This document shows, one piece after another, positions 23,936-36,331 of a DNA stretch of 64,000 nucleotides. The first letter of the stretch is position 1; every line of letters starts with the position of its first letter. The position numbers and the translations under genes are program-made. The DNA is from Norana najaformis (lineage: Eukaryota; Annelida; Clitellata; Crassiclitellata; Hormogastridae). The stretch spans positions 14,859,306 to 14,923,305 of the forward strand of contig OZ029921.1 of assembly GCA_964023275.1 (NCBI GenBank), written 5' to 3'. Under the pieces are notes generated by a model. The model was not told where the DNA came from. It saw nothing but the letters and a program-made list of their open reading frames with translations, and did not search any database.

Positions 23936-24508
23936 GTGTATCCGTGTGACCTTCCATCGGTGGAAGAAGAAGCGACTGAGGTCAGTCATGACGAAGCATT
24001 CACAAAGGTTAACAGTAGAAAACACGGACGAGACCTGAAGGATTTAGTTCAGAAGAGGCAGCCAGACGAATTCATGATCTCAGAACTAGCACTCAATGCA
24101 ACGAGCGAGCGTATCCAGTCGCAAATTAAGGTCTTCATCGACAAGAATAAAATGAAGAAGACGCCTACAGCCGAAGTTAAAGAAGGAGAGAAGGCGGTGC
24201 CTGTAACCAAGATTAAAGAAACGGAGAGAGACAGGAGCTGGTCGACGAGACCCAGCCGACGGGTCCCAACCGGTCCTCAAGGTCAAGGAGCCCCAACGCC
24301 TGACTTAGGCCAGCCGGCGAGTCAAGGTCGAGGAGACGCCGACGCTCGGATCAGTGAAGCCCACGACGCAGGCGCCATCGAAGCAGACGACGGCGACGAC
24401 GAAGAGGAGGGAGTTGGAGGAGCAGGATGTTCGTCCGATCCGCACCGGTCACGGTCCATCGAAGAAACGCGGGCAGAACGTTCTACACTTACTGTACGCA
24501 ACCGCTGA
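23936..24508 (+). CDS. Hypothetical open frame, 190 codons, unidentified
   Basis: I do not recognise this product. The frame is open further upstream to the AAT microsatellite, without a clear ATG; the shown start is a GTG. The first half is charged and helix-prone (a Lys/Glu-rich segment with ISELALNATSERIQSQIKVF). The second half is rich in Pro, Gly, Arg and Asp, with repeated GTC/GAC strings, and looks disordered. It ends 100 bp before a non-LTR reverse transcriptase frame on the same strand, but nothing shows that it is that element's ORF1, because the element seems truncated at about 24609. It could be an exon of a host gene or a chance frame. Confidence 0.3.
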   Translation: MYPCDLPSVEEEATEVSHDEAFTKVNSRKHGRDLKDLVQKRQPDEFMISELALNATSERIQSQIKVFIDKNKMKKTPTAEVKEGEKAVPVTKIKETERDRSWSTRPSRRVPTGPQGQGAPTPDLGQPASQGRGDADARISEAHDAGAIEADDGDDEEEGVGGAGCSSDPHRSRSIEETRAERSTLTVRNR

Positions 24509-24608
24509 TTCAGGGTTGCTTCTTCACCACTGCGCTTAACGACAAGACCAATGCAGCGTAGAGAGAAGAAACCTTATAACAATAGATTTGTTTCATAATT
24601 GAAGTGAA

Positions 24609-26498
24609 TTGAGCGACAAAAGAAGAGACATGAGAAAGACAAAAACACACAGCGAGACAAACATGGAAAGGTATAAAGAAATTACGAAAGAAATCAGAAA
24701 AAAGGCGAAAAGATGTAAAGAAGAATGGATCATCGAAAAATGTCAAGAACTGGAGAGCACACCAGGAGCACTAAACACGGGGAAACTATTTCAAGTAGCT
24801 AGGGAAATATGCGGTTCACCCAACGTAAAACTGGCCACAGTAAAAAACAAGGAAGGAAGGCTGCTGGAAGACAAAGCAGAGATCAAGCAGAGATGGAAAC
24901 AACATTACGAAGAGTTATATAACAGTGAGAACCCAGTGGACAGAACAGTGCTTGAAGAGCTACCAGAAAACAACAGCCAAGAACAAATGCTGGACATACT
25001 GAAGGCGGAGGTAGAAACAACAGTTAATAGGCTAAAAAAGAAAAAAGCACCAGGCGAGGACAACATCACAGCAGAAATGATCCAGGCAGGAGGGAGTTGT
25101 TCGGTAGAGATGCTACATAAACTGTGCAATAAAATTTATCACGACAAGGAATGCCCCAAGGACTGGTGCAAAGCTATAATAGTACCAATATACAAAAAAG
25201 GAGACAAGAAAGAATGCAGCAACTACAGAGCAATCAGCCTTTTGAGCATACCAGGAAAGGTCTACACTGGAGTATTACAAAGAAGATTAAAGAGGTATGC
25301 AGAAGCAGCGATGAGCGAGGAACAAGCAGGATTCAGGAAAGAACGAGGAACAATGGACCAGATATTTGTAATCAGACAACTGTCAGAAAAGTACGTCGAA
25401 ATGAACAGAACACTGTATAACAACTTTATTGACTACAAGCAGGCGTTTGACAGCGTGTGGCAAGAAGGTCTATGGAAAGTACTGAGACACTGTGGAGTAC
25501 CAGAGGAGTTGGTGATGTTAATAGAAGATATATACAGCAAATCGAAAAGCGCAGTAAGAGTGGAGGGAGAACTAACGGAATGGTTCACGATAAAAGTAGG
25601 GGTAAGACAAGGATGTGGAATGTCATCGGATCTGTTCAATATGTTACTGGAAATAGTGATGAGACTTGCCAAGAAAGAAGAAGACCACGGGATAAACCTA
25701 AATGGACGACCACTAAGCAACCTCCGCTTCGCAGATGACATAGACCTAATAGCTGACACACAAGAGAAACTACAGGATATAACAAACAGGGTAGATAACA
25801 ACAGCAAGAGAATGGGCCTTAAAATCAATGTGGAAAAAACAAAAACAATGGTAATTGGAAAGCACCACGAGGATCTACAGATAAGAATAGAAAAAGGAAT
25901 ATTAGAGAAAGTTACCAGATTCGTCTATCTTGGAGGACTAATAACAGAAGACGGAAAATGTGAAGAAGACATCAAACGAAGAATTGGACTGGCGTGCACA
26001 GCATTCGGAAAACTGGGAAAAATGTGGAAGACAAGAAACATATCCATCAGAACAAAGATGAAGCTCTATCATACCTTAGTAGAACCGATATTACTATACG
26101 GATCAGAGTGCTGGTGCTTGAGAAAAGAAGACGAACGGAGACTATTGGTGGCAGAGATGGGCTGGCTAAGAAGAATAATAGGCAGAAGCAGAAGAGAAAA
26201 GATCAGAAATGAAAAAACACGAGAAGAACTAGGAGCTGATGAAACAATAGTAGAAAAAATCGCAAAGAGAAGTCTCAGATGGTTTGGGCACGTAATCAGA
26301 ATGACGCAGCGAAGACTACCAAACGCTGCATTACACGGACACATAGAAGGAAAGAGAAGCAGAGGAAGACAACGAAAGACCTGGATAGATAATATCAAGG
26401 AAGATCTGAGAGAAAGAGGCACAAGCTTGATTGGAGTTAGAGAAACAATCAGGAATAGAGAAGTTTGGAGAAGTTTCATAAAGGCCTCATCGCCATGA
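24609..26498 (+). CDS. Non-LTR reverse transcriptase, 5'-truncated frame
   Basis: An uninterrupted 629-codon frame that copies element RNA into DNA by target-primed reverse transcription. In order: a linker ending in RWKQHYEELYN, then KKAPGEDNITAEMIQ (about 145-158), YRAISLLS (about 207), EEQAGFRKERGTMDQIF (about 236-252), NNFIDYKQAFDSV with the first catalytic Asp (about 272-284), GVRQGCGMSSDLFN (about 331-344), the catalytic FADD (374-377), and a C-terminal RWFGHVIRM and GKRSRGRQRKTW tail (about 557-595) common in RTE-like and related LINEs. An in-frame TGA in the head repeat (24600) closes the frame upstream. There is no AP endonuclease. The coding strand is A-rich. No clade was assigned. 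Confidence 0.92.
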   Translation: MSDKRRDMRKTKTHSETNMERYKEITKEIRKKAKRCKEEWIIEKCQELESTPGALNTGKLFQVAREICGSPNVKLATVKNKEGRLLEDKAEIKQRWKQHYEELYNSENPVDRTVLEELPENNSQEQMLDILKAEVETTVNRLKKKKAPGEDNITAEMIQAGGSCSVEMLHKLCNKIYHDKECPKDWCKAIIVPIYKKGDKKECSNYRAISLLSIPGKVYTGVLQRRLKRYAEAAMSEEQAGFRKERGTMDQIFVIRQLSEKYVEMNRTLYNNFIDYKQAFDSVWQEGLWKVLRHCGVPEELVMLIEDIYSKSKSAVRVEGELTEWFTIKVGVRQGCGMSSDLFNMLLEIVMRLAKKEEDHGINLNGRPLSNLRFADDIDLIADTQEKLQDITNRVDNNSKRMGLKINVEKTKTMVIGKHHEDLQIRIEKGILEKVTRFVYLGGLITEDGKCEEDIKRRIGLACTAFGKLGKMWKTRNISIRTKMKLYHTLVEPILLYGSECWCLRKEDERRLLVAEMGWLRRIIGRSRREKIRNEKTREELGADETIVEKIAKRSLRWFGHVIRMTQRRLPNAALHGHIEGKRSRGRQRKTWIDNIKEDLRERGTSLIGVRETIRNREVWRSFIKASSP

Positions 26499-26533
26499 AT
26501 GGCGGAAGAGAAGACAGAAGATAATTGAAGTGA

Positions 26534-26893
26534 CGTTGCAATAGGCTTGTATCCGTTTCATAATTCAAACGAATTAACAATAGATTTGTTTCATAATTGA
26601 AGTGACGTTGCAACAGGCTTGTATCCGTTTCATAATTCAAACGAATTAACAATAGATTTGTTTCATAATTGAAGTGACGTTGCAATAGGCTTGTATCCGT
26701 TTCATAATTCAAACGAATTAACAATAGATTTGTTTCATAATTGAAGTGACGTTGCAATAGGCTTGTATCCGTTTCATAATTCAAGCGAATTAACAATAGA
26801 TTTGTTTCATAATTGAAGTGACGTTGCAACAGGCTTGTATCCGTTTCATAATTCAAACGAATTAACAATAGATTTGTTTCATAATTGAAGTGA
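26534..26893 (+). repeat. 72-bp tandem repeat tail, five units
   Basis: Units start at 26534, 26606, 26678, 26750 and 26822, differing by only one or two bases. A partial unit (ATAATTGAAGTGA, 26521-26533) precedes them. Each unit contains GTTTCATAATT twice, 36 bp apart, which suggests an older 36-bp dimer. The minus-strand frame across it is a 24-residue repeat caused by the period. After the last unit the sequence turns into AAT/AAC microsatellite. Confidence 0.95.
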
Positions 26894-26970
26894 CGTAATA
26901 ACAATAATAATAATAACAACAACAACAGTAACAATAATAGCAATGATAATAATAATAATAATAATAATTA

Positions 26971-27001
<31 letters not shown>

Positions 27002-27123
27002 TTTATAAGGACCTGACAGCCTTACAGTTTTCTATAAAAATTGTCTAACATCAAGCTAGGCTGAAGACAATCACCTCACCGCTTGCAGGTGATTGGCTCC
27101 TCGCGTTCCCCATAAGCGCTTGC

Positions 27124-27618
27124 GGTTTGAGGCTCAATGATGAGGCAGTTCTTATTGCAACAGGGATACGCCTTGGGGCTGACTTATGGACCCTGCATGA
27201 AGTATACGCTTGTGGAGCAACGGTCTAAAAGGATGGCTCGCGCGGCTCTCATCCCCTGGGAGAGCGCCAGATGCCTTGCCTGGAACGCCACTGTTATTTA
27301 CACCATGGCTGGATCGTACCACACCGAGGCCCCAGGTGCTGCCGCTGAGATAGCCGCTGAAAGGAAAATATCTAAATACACCGCCATTCTTCATCATACT
27401 TCTTTGTGCCACTGGTCTTCGAAATTCTGGGACCAATAAATCAGGATGGCCTCGCTTTCATCACCCGGCAACTCGGTTATCGCCTTGCACAGCTATCGGG
27501 AGGTAATAGGGAAACTACTTCTTTCCTCCATCAGCGCTTATATATGACCATCCAGCGCTTCAATGCAGTCGCCTTTTGCAGCACTTTTACTACCGAAAGA
27601 ACCATTAGAGAAGATTAA
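27124..27618 (+). pseudogene. Retrotransposon polymerase C-terminal fragment
   Basis: Mixed frames give, in order, GLRLNDEAVLIATGIRLGA (about 27125-27181), IPWESARCLAWNATV (about 27255-27295), AAAEIAAERKISKY (about 27338-27378), and after a 1-base frame change near 27390-27400 VPLVFEILGPINQDGLAFI (from 27406) and RFNAVAF (about 27570-27590). This order is the C-terminal module of retrotransposon polymerases common in marine animal genomes. The region expected between the first two blocks, which carries Cys/His ligands, is missing, so there is an internal deletion as well as the frameshift. It is unrelated to the element just upstream. Confidence 0.7.
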
Positions 27619-28102
27619 CCATCCCAGAAAGCGCTTCCTCTAACTATCTTAGTTCTCAGGGATTATATGTTCCTCTGGTAAAACAAGTAATAATGATAAG
27701 GTTGTTGCTGTAATTATTATTATTTTTGCTACTGTTATTACTACTACTACTACTACTACTACTACTATTACTATCATCACCATCATCATTATCATCATCA
27801 CTGCCATTAGCCCAATACTATTTCACCATTGTTACATGGGGAAAGTTAAATTCAACCCATTCTGCTGTTGACTCGGCTAACCACGAGCGTGCCAGTAAAT
27901 TCCTGACTTTTTTCAGATAAAATATCGGGTATTAGGTTGAAATTTGCTGCTTCCTCTGCAACAGAAATTTATCCGCCCAAATTCTTTACCTCCTGTCTTA
28001 ATCTTCTTCCAGCCAACATTTCTTGGAAAGGTTTGCAAACTCATCGTTTCTTCATCTAATGAAAGCTGTCTTCTTGTTACTATTTCTACATCGCTACATC
28101 TG
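27619..28102. other. Non-coding, ACT/ATC microsatellites
   Basis: TTA, ACT and ATC trinucleotide runs lie at about 27710-27800. No gene seen. Confidence 0.45.
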
Positions 28103-28250
28103 CGTGGAGCACGATAGCCGATTGGTTAGAGCGCTTGCCTTGTAAAGCGAAGAGCGCGGGTTTGAGTCTCCAATGAACGGTTCTTATGTAGCGACCTTGA
28201 GCAAGTCCTTCACTGGCAGTTGCTCAGCGCCATCGACGGGCATGTCGACA
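28103..28250 (+). repeat. tRNA-derived SINE, CORE-like body
   Basis: A tRNA-like head carries an A box (TAGCCGATTGG, near 28114) and a B box (GGTTTGAGTCT, near 28158), followed by GCGACCTTGAGCAAGTCCTT and TGCTCAGCGCC, which resemble the conserved core of CORE-SINEs. The head has no full cloverleaf, so it is not a functional tRNA gene. Confidence 0.6.
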
Positions 28251-28254
28251 CGGG

Positions 28255-30720
<2,466 letters not shown>

Positions 30721-31034
30721 GGGTCATTTTCACATTCAATAAAAATTCTATTAATTTTTGTCCTGTTCGCTCTTTATATGCTTAAAAATGTGGGCACCAC
30801 ATTATTACTACTGTACACAAAAGCTTTTTCATTGTTATAGCAATCAAAACAGGAAATGGTCAAACAATAAAATCCACTTGATATATCATTTTGACATATT
30901 TTTGTCGAATTTTCGAACTTTAGGGATGTTCTAGAACCAGCCTTGTATTAAGGCTATGCTAGTCCAAATGTTGTTAAAGTTCATCAACAACAAAATTCAC
31001 CAATAAGTAAACAATGAGCTGCAGATATCATAGA
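30721..31034. other. AT-rich, no gene recognised
   Basis: Lies upstream of the PolB remnant and shares its AT-rich composition. It could hold its N-terminal part, but no block is recognisable. Confidence 0.4.
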
Positions 31035-31196
31035 TATCATAGAGAGAAGAATGGAGGGGGAAAGGAGGAAGACCTAGACAAATGCTGCTTGACTGGATGA
31101 TGATGGACGGATACGGTAAACTGAAGAGGAGAAGGCCCAACACGTCACGAATGGCGCCATTGAACGTTCGAACCTGCCAGAAGGTAGAGAACTTGA
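31035..31196 (+). pseudogene. LINE polymerase extreme C-terminus
   Basis: The frame reads GGRPRQMLLDWMMMDGYGKL (about 31060-31120), and in another frame EWRH*TFEPARR followed by a stop (about 31150-31190). This is the usual last segment of RTE-like LINE polymerases (a basic GRPR patch, LDWM, then EWRxW near the stop). A TGA replaces the expected Trp codon and a frameshift lies between the two parts, so it is dead. Confidence 0.6.
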
Positions 31197-31659
31197 AGAA
31201 GAAGAACTGCAGAAAACTAGAAAAGGCATCAGGTTTCGGTACGCTTATAGAGCCTAACAAACGGATTCCCATCCTGCAAGGTTGATAGTTGACTCCATGT
31301 CCAGGGTTCCCGTACCGCGTGGCATCGAGGATGAGGTCTGCCGCCGAGGGCACATATTGCATCACCGTCCAGCAATAGTCCCTCTAAGATTCAAGAAGAC
31401 GCAGCGCCCGGATATTTATCGGGGCCCCGATATTTTCGAACCAGGAGATCTGTGCAGAATAGGTAGTCATCGACTACCTGGCCAGTTGGGCGTAGAACCT
31501 CTCCGTGATTGACTCTCCTTCTTGCTCTTCCTTCACCAAATCCGATATTCCCGGAAGCAGAGGGCATATAAAGGTCTGAGCTTGACACGGCTCTTTGAAA
31601 ATCTGTCCTCCCCCTCACAAGTGAAGAAGTCGACATGACGATAACGCTACGATTGCATG
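31197..31659. other. CpG-richer segment, unidentified
   Basis: More CpG-rich than its AT-rich flanks. It contains the perfect palindrome ATCGGGGCCCCGAT (about 31418-31431) and a GCATATAAAGG string (about 31564-31574) that could be a TATA box. Frames on both strands (31282-31512, 31391-31675) have no recognisable domain. It may be a piece of an LTR or a promoter. Confidence 0.35.
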
Positions 31660-32640
31660 CGACAAACACCGACAAATTTTAGGATAAATTCTTCGCAAAA
31701 ACAAAAAAAATTCTAAAACGTAGACTCGGTTGCAGCAGAAGCCCAAACATATAAGAAGTATCTAGCAAATTTCGCGTCAGATCAATTATTTTGCGCAAAT
31801 GAAGACGATAGACAAATCGACGACCAGGAAGACTGCGAATATGCGCATAAAAATATCTATAGGCTAGTAGTCTGTAGTAATGCAAAATATATCAATCGAT
31901 GGATGCTGCGAGGAAAACCGATAGGCAAAAGGCATTTGATAAAAGTTAAAAGGTCATTTCACATGGATAGGAAAACAGTCTAGAGGAATATTGTAAAAAT
32001 ATAGATTTTCAGATGTCTTTGAGACAGCATATATAGTCTGTGGAATGTTCATGCCCAAAAGAGACTTCTGAAACCAGCAACAGAACAGTGTCTCCAACCA
32101 AATTATTCAGAACAATCCTATGACTACTACAGTATCTAGTCGAGCAGTGGTTAGACATGGACGTCATCATCACAGAACAAAGAAGCTGGCTAGGATGAAA
32201 ATAGTTGCCCAGGTTATAAGCCAATTCGTTCTCCAACGGAAGCAAGCCCTGTGATTTGATGAATTCGTAACTACTTGTATGATTTGTAAATGTTAACGTA
32301 AAGTACACTCGAATTCATATAAACTAAAGAAAAGCGTTGCAGCAGATCGTATAAATGAAGTGTTTCTGAAAATATCGATGTTTAGTTAAGGCAGCAGTGG
32401 CACGAAGAACATAAAAAGAACTCCTTTTTCAAACTTTCCCAAGAAACTGACTTGAAAACTTTTCAAGGGTAAATGATATTTTCCCAAGGAGATAGAAATT
32501 GTCAACAGTGAAAGGAGCATAAACATTCGGAGGTAGAAATCGAAGTAGAAAAAGAAGAAAAGAAGAAAAAGATGATGATGATGAAGATGATGATGGCAAT
32601 GACGATGATGTTTTGATGAGTATATGCGAATTACCTTATT
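31660..32640 (-). other. AT-rich segment with unidentified minus-strand frames
   Basis: Composition resembles the PolB remnant at 28.3-30.7 kb. Minus-strand frames at 31679-31885 and 32009-32308 look protein-like but match no family I can name. They could be other parts of the same decayed Polinton-like element; this is a guess based on composition, strand and proximity. Confidence 0.3.
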
Positions 32641-33200
32641 TTTTCATCACACGCCACGTTTTCTTCGTCACCAGTTTTAAACTGTACGTCCAAAGGCAAA
32701 TAAGTCCTTTCCTCGACGTCTTCCTTCTCCCGTGCTCCTCATGCGCCTCCTACTTCTGCTCCTTCTCCTAGACTCCCTACTCTGTGGCTGTCGTTTCGCT
32801 GCAGAAGTGAAGCATTATTGTCTTCACCTTTGCACTGACCGTCGTCCGCGCGTCGGTCGGTCGGTCGGTCGGTCGTGTGTCGGTCGTCGTCATCTCAGTC
32901 CGGTGGTTTTCTCGTCTGAACGGACGTCGTTCGAATTCCGCAATTCTGGCTCGTCTAAGCCGCCTGTCAAAGCGCCTGGCGCCACCCAGCGGACGCTAGC
33001 CGAAGACCAAGGCAGCTGACACCTTGCGCATGCGCACGGCGAAAGATTGTCAGAAAAGACGCACACACGAACACACAGGGATACAGACAGAGGCACAGAG
33101 ACGCCGTTGCAGCTCTCTGATTGGTCACTGAGATCCACAGTTTCTTTTCTGTTTCCTTTCCATAGGTCTTAGCCTTTACCGTCATCACATATATTATTTA
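32641..33200. other. CpG-rich stretch with a GGTC array and an NRF-1-like palindrome
   Basis: Contains a short GGTC array (about 32855-32875) and the palindrome TGCGCATGCGCA at 33025-33036, which is the NRF-1 binding consensus in animals. A frame starting near 32741 reads MRLLLLLLLLDSLLCG, like a signal peptide, but runs into the simple repeat. A promoter is possible but no transcript can be assigned. Confidence 0.3.
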
Positions 33201-34150
33201 CACTAGAACCGGGCGTTGTCGTCTTTTTAAAGCTGGGCCGGCATCGGTTATTAAAGTCGGTATCTCGGTATCATTTTTTGATACTTTTCTCGGTTCAGTA
33301 TCGGTGCCAGTTTTTCTGATTATTGAGATATCGGTATCGGTTTTCCGTTTTTCTTTTATCCTTTACGTTTATAGTCCGACTTAGCTGTTGCGCTGTGTGC
33401 AGTTTGCAACTACACAGCGAGCTGAACTGCTGTAAGAAATTGAACGTAAACTATTGAAATTGCATTTTGTGTTTAAATTTGACCAAAGTTCTTAAAATGT
33501 CTGTAATTCTGTAATTCATGATGCCGCATAAAAAATGAAGCAATTACTTAAAGTGTTATCTTTACGGTAACACTAGACCTACGTTGCAGTAGAGATGTCC
33601 AGTATCTCCTGTGCAGGTTCCACTTGCTTCATTTGTCTTTCGGCAAATATGGCGCTCGAAACAGCAAAGGGTTCAACGTGTTGTGGACTGAGCGATGAAC
33701 GCCCATTGGAGCATAGTAGTCCGTACTTGGCTAGGCATAGAAGTGGCAATTTCGTCTGGTTTGTGGCCGACCATTGTTGGAATGGATGGCTGTCTTCTGG
33801 TCCAAGTGCAGTGCACTACGCCGTGACTTCCGCCAGGTGGCAGGCCTAAGTCATTTATTCCAGTCTAACACGGAGATGCGTCAGTATCATTACTTCTGCA
33901 GGGATGGGAAACGCGTGCATCTGTCAACAACACCAAGGCTTTCAACAATGTTAAGCATGTTCGGTGAACGAAAAATAACATTCATAACCGAAATATTATA
34001 CTTGCATTCTGCGTATAGGGCTTACTGACGCTTGAGCTTTTATCTTCGGTTCTCGGAATTCTTTGGTTTTCTGAATACCGGCTTCGGTTTTTATCAATAT
34101 CGCGTTATCAGCTTAGTATCGGCTAAAGTTAAACCGATCCACCCCTAATT
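33201..34150. mobile_element. Possible non-autonomous hAT-like remnant
   Basis: Both ends are rich in TATCGGT/ACCGATA strings. The left end reads GGCATCGGTTATT...CGGTATCTCGGTATC and the right end ends ACCGATCCACCCCTAA. A CCGAT-rich terminus next to CCACCCCT is common in hAT-like non-autonomous elements. The exact ends and target duplication were not resolved, and the interior has no transposase that I recognise. Confidence 0.35.
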
Positions 34151-34259
34151 TACAGAATATGCTCGCAAAAGAGGAATTTCTGATTGCTGTTGTTTTTGAT
34201 AATAAATTGACTTGTAGCTTGTAACACTTCAAGTGCCGACTGTCCGCTATAGTTGACTC

Positions 34260-34505
34260 TTTAAATGTATAGGTTTTATATAGCGACCGTATGGCCTCGA
34301 CCATGCTCATTTTGCAATGAATTTATCGGGTGAGATCCTTCACCACCGCTGCCCGTTTGAATGGGAGCCACGCCATTTAAGGTCCCCGTGCACGGGCCGT
34401 ACTAGCCCGAGATTTAAATCTCTGAAATAAGCAACGACCTGGACGCGAACCTGGGATCCTCACGCACAGAGGCTCCTTGGCGCACGCACTTACCGATGTA
34501 GCTAA
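34260..34505 (-). repeat. SINE family A, copy 2, with tRNA-like head
   Basis: The most complete copy. On the minus strand it begins with a tRNA-like head (GGTAAGTGCGTGCG, then B box GGTTCGCGTCC near 34452), continues through GGGGACCTTAAATGGCGTGG and GGTGAAGGATCTCACCCGAT, and ends GGTCGCTATATAAAACC with a short ACATTT tail. It matches 11925-12082 and 41045-41197. Confidence 0.8.
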
Positions 34506-35069
34506 CTAGGTCAGTATTACGAAGCCGAACTGACTATAGGAGAGACAATCAGTGGATTTCAACGATGTCCTCTTCATCGATCGGCATATTGTTGCGCTTT
34601 AGTGTTTTCCACAAAATTCTACTTGGTAGCAGCCAATATCTCTGCCTACGTCTAGTCATTTGCTTCAGATTTATCCGTCACGTACTACATACTCACAGCT
34701 CACTACCTCCACGTTGTTCTGTGTCTCGCCACTTCCTCCTTGTACTGTCCCTTTCTTCTTGGCAGCTTCGTATTCCCATCTTTGGCTTCGTTTTCCTGTC
34801 CTCTGCTCTTCCATACCCATGCCCTGCTCCTTTCCCCGGGTTACTCCCTGCCTTCGTGTCTTACTGATCCATGTGATTAAGTAACCAGCGAAATGTTCTT
34901 AAACACCATGAACACTTACCACGGAACCTACCTGGTGAACACATACTCTTTATATTCAAATGAATATTTGGAACATTCGATTTGATTTAAAGAACCGCTT
35001 GGGCTTTTATAAATTTTGAACTCTTCGCCATATGAAGCACTTGCATTATCATACAATTAGGCCTGCTCA
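34506..35069. other. Non-coding, pyrimidine-rich, nothing recognised
   Basis: Frames at 34565-34867 and 34660-34884 are rich in Ser, Pro, Phe and Leu with no domain. No gene seen. Confidence 0.4.
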
Positions 35070-35190
35070 TTTGGCTAACTCCGCCACTGCCTTGTTTGGG
35101 GGTAGTGCCAGTCCCAAGCCTGGATAAAGGAGGAAGGCGACGGCAACGGCCTTTGATGCCATAAGCTGTCGTTAAACTGCGGAACTACTA
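35070..35190 (+). repeat. Possible RTE-like LINE 5' region fragment
   Basis: GGGGGTAGTGCCAGTCCCAA followed by GCCTGGATAAAGG resembles the 5' untranslated or endonuclease-proximal sequence common to RTE-type LINEs. No open frame supports it here. Confidence 0.35.
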
Positions 35191-35236
35191 CTCATGTGGC
35201 TTTCTATCTATATCTATAGAGTTGCCTTCTTTTCAA

Positions 35237-35366
35237 AGCTCAACAGACAGGATTGTTGCCAGAATTTAATACCTTGACCAACTTTATAAACAGATAATGC
35301 CGAGTGCAGATGATACGGAGAGTCGCGGACAGAATTCCGCAAATTAATGCACCTGTTTTTTCAGAA
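35237..35366. repeat. Dispersed repeat family D, copy 2
   Basis: Partner of 18252-18366: GACAGGATTGTTGCCAGAAT, then TTAATACCTTGACCA, then GAATTCCGCAAATTAA and CAGAAA at matching distances. Confidence 0.6.
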
Positions 35367-36016
<650 letters not shown>

Positions 36017-36238
36017 AAGCCTACTGTGACTCAACGTAAGATAAATTGGAAGTTCTTAATAGGCCTACATATTAAGAATCATATGTAAGGATGATGGCGT
36101 CATGGTGAAATATACCATGACGCAGAATGACACTGAATGGAATACAGATTAACACGGAGGCCGAGACGCGGAATCAGCGACAGTCGGTTGCTCTGTGTGC
36201 TGGAATCACGCAATATATAGGTACCAGTAACACAGTTA

Positions 36239-36239
<1 letters not shown>

Positions 36240-36330
<91 letters not shown>

Positions 36331-36331
36331 A
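36240..36331 (+). repeat. Compound CA then TA microsatellite
   Basis: CA from about 36240 to 36305, switching directly to TA up to about 36331. Confidence 0.97.

Larger units (their letters stand above)
24578..26893 (+). mobile_element. Non-LTR retrotransposon with repeated ends
   Basis: The element comprises a 30-bp segment at 24578-24607, a reverse transcriptase frame at 24609-26498, and five 72-bp tandem repeats at 26534-26893. The head segment is identical to the last 30 bp of each 72-bp unit. The element lacks an endonuclease domain, so it is probably 5'-truncated. The head/tail identity may be a target-site duplication, an insertion into an existing repeat array, or a copied tail. The uninterrupted frame suggests a fairly recent insertion. 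Confidence 0.75.

Noticed and set aside
26476..26943. 155-codon minus-strand frame with a 24-residue repeat
   Set aside because: The period of 72 bp is a multiple of three, so the frame stays open by arithmetic. It is the complement of the LINE tail.
28103..28180. tRNA gene
   Set aside because: The promoter boxes fit but no cloverleaf forms, and a CORE-like body follows directly, so it is a SINE head.
32741..33019. Signal-peptide-like start (MRLLLLLLLLDSLL) followed by about 80 codons
   Set aside because: The CTC/CTT-rich DNA makes poly-Leu by composition and the frame then runs through a GGTC repeat. No splice sites or domain support it.
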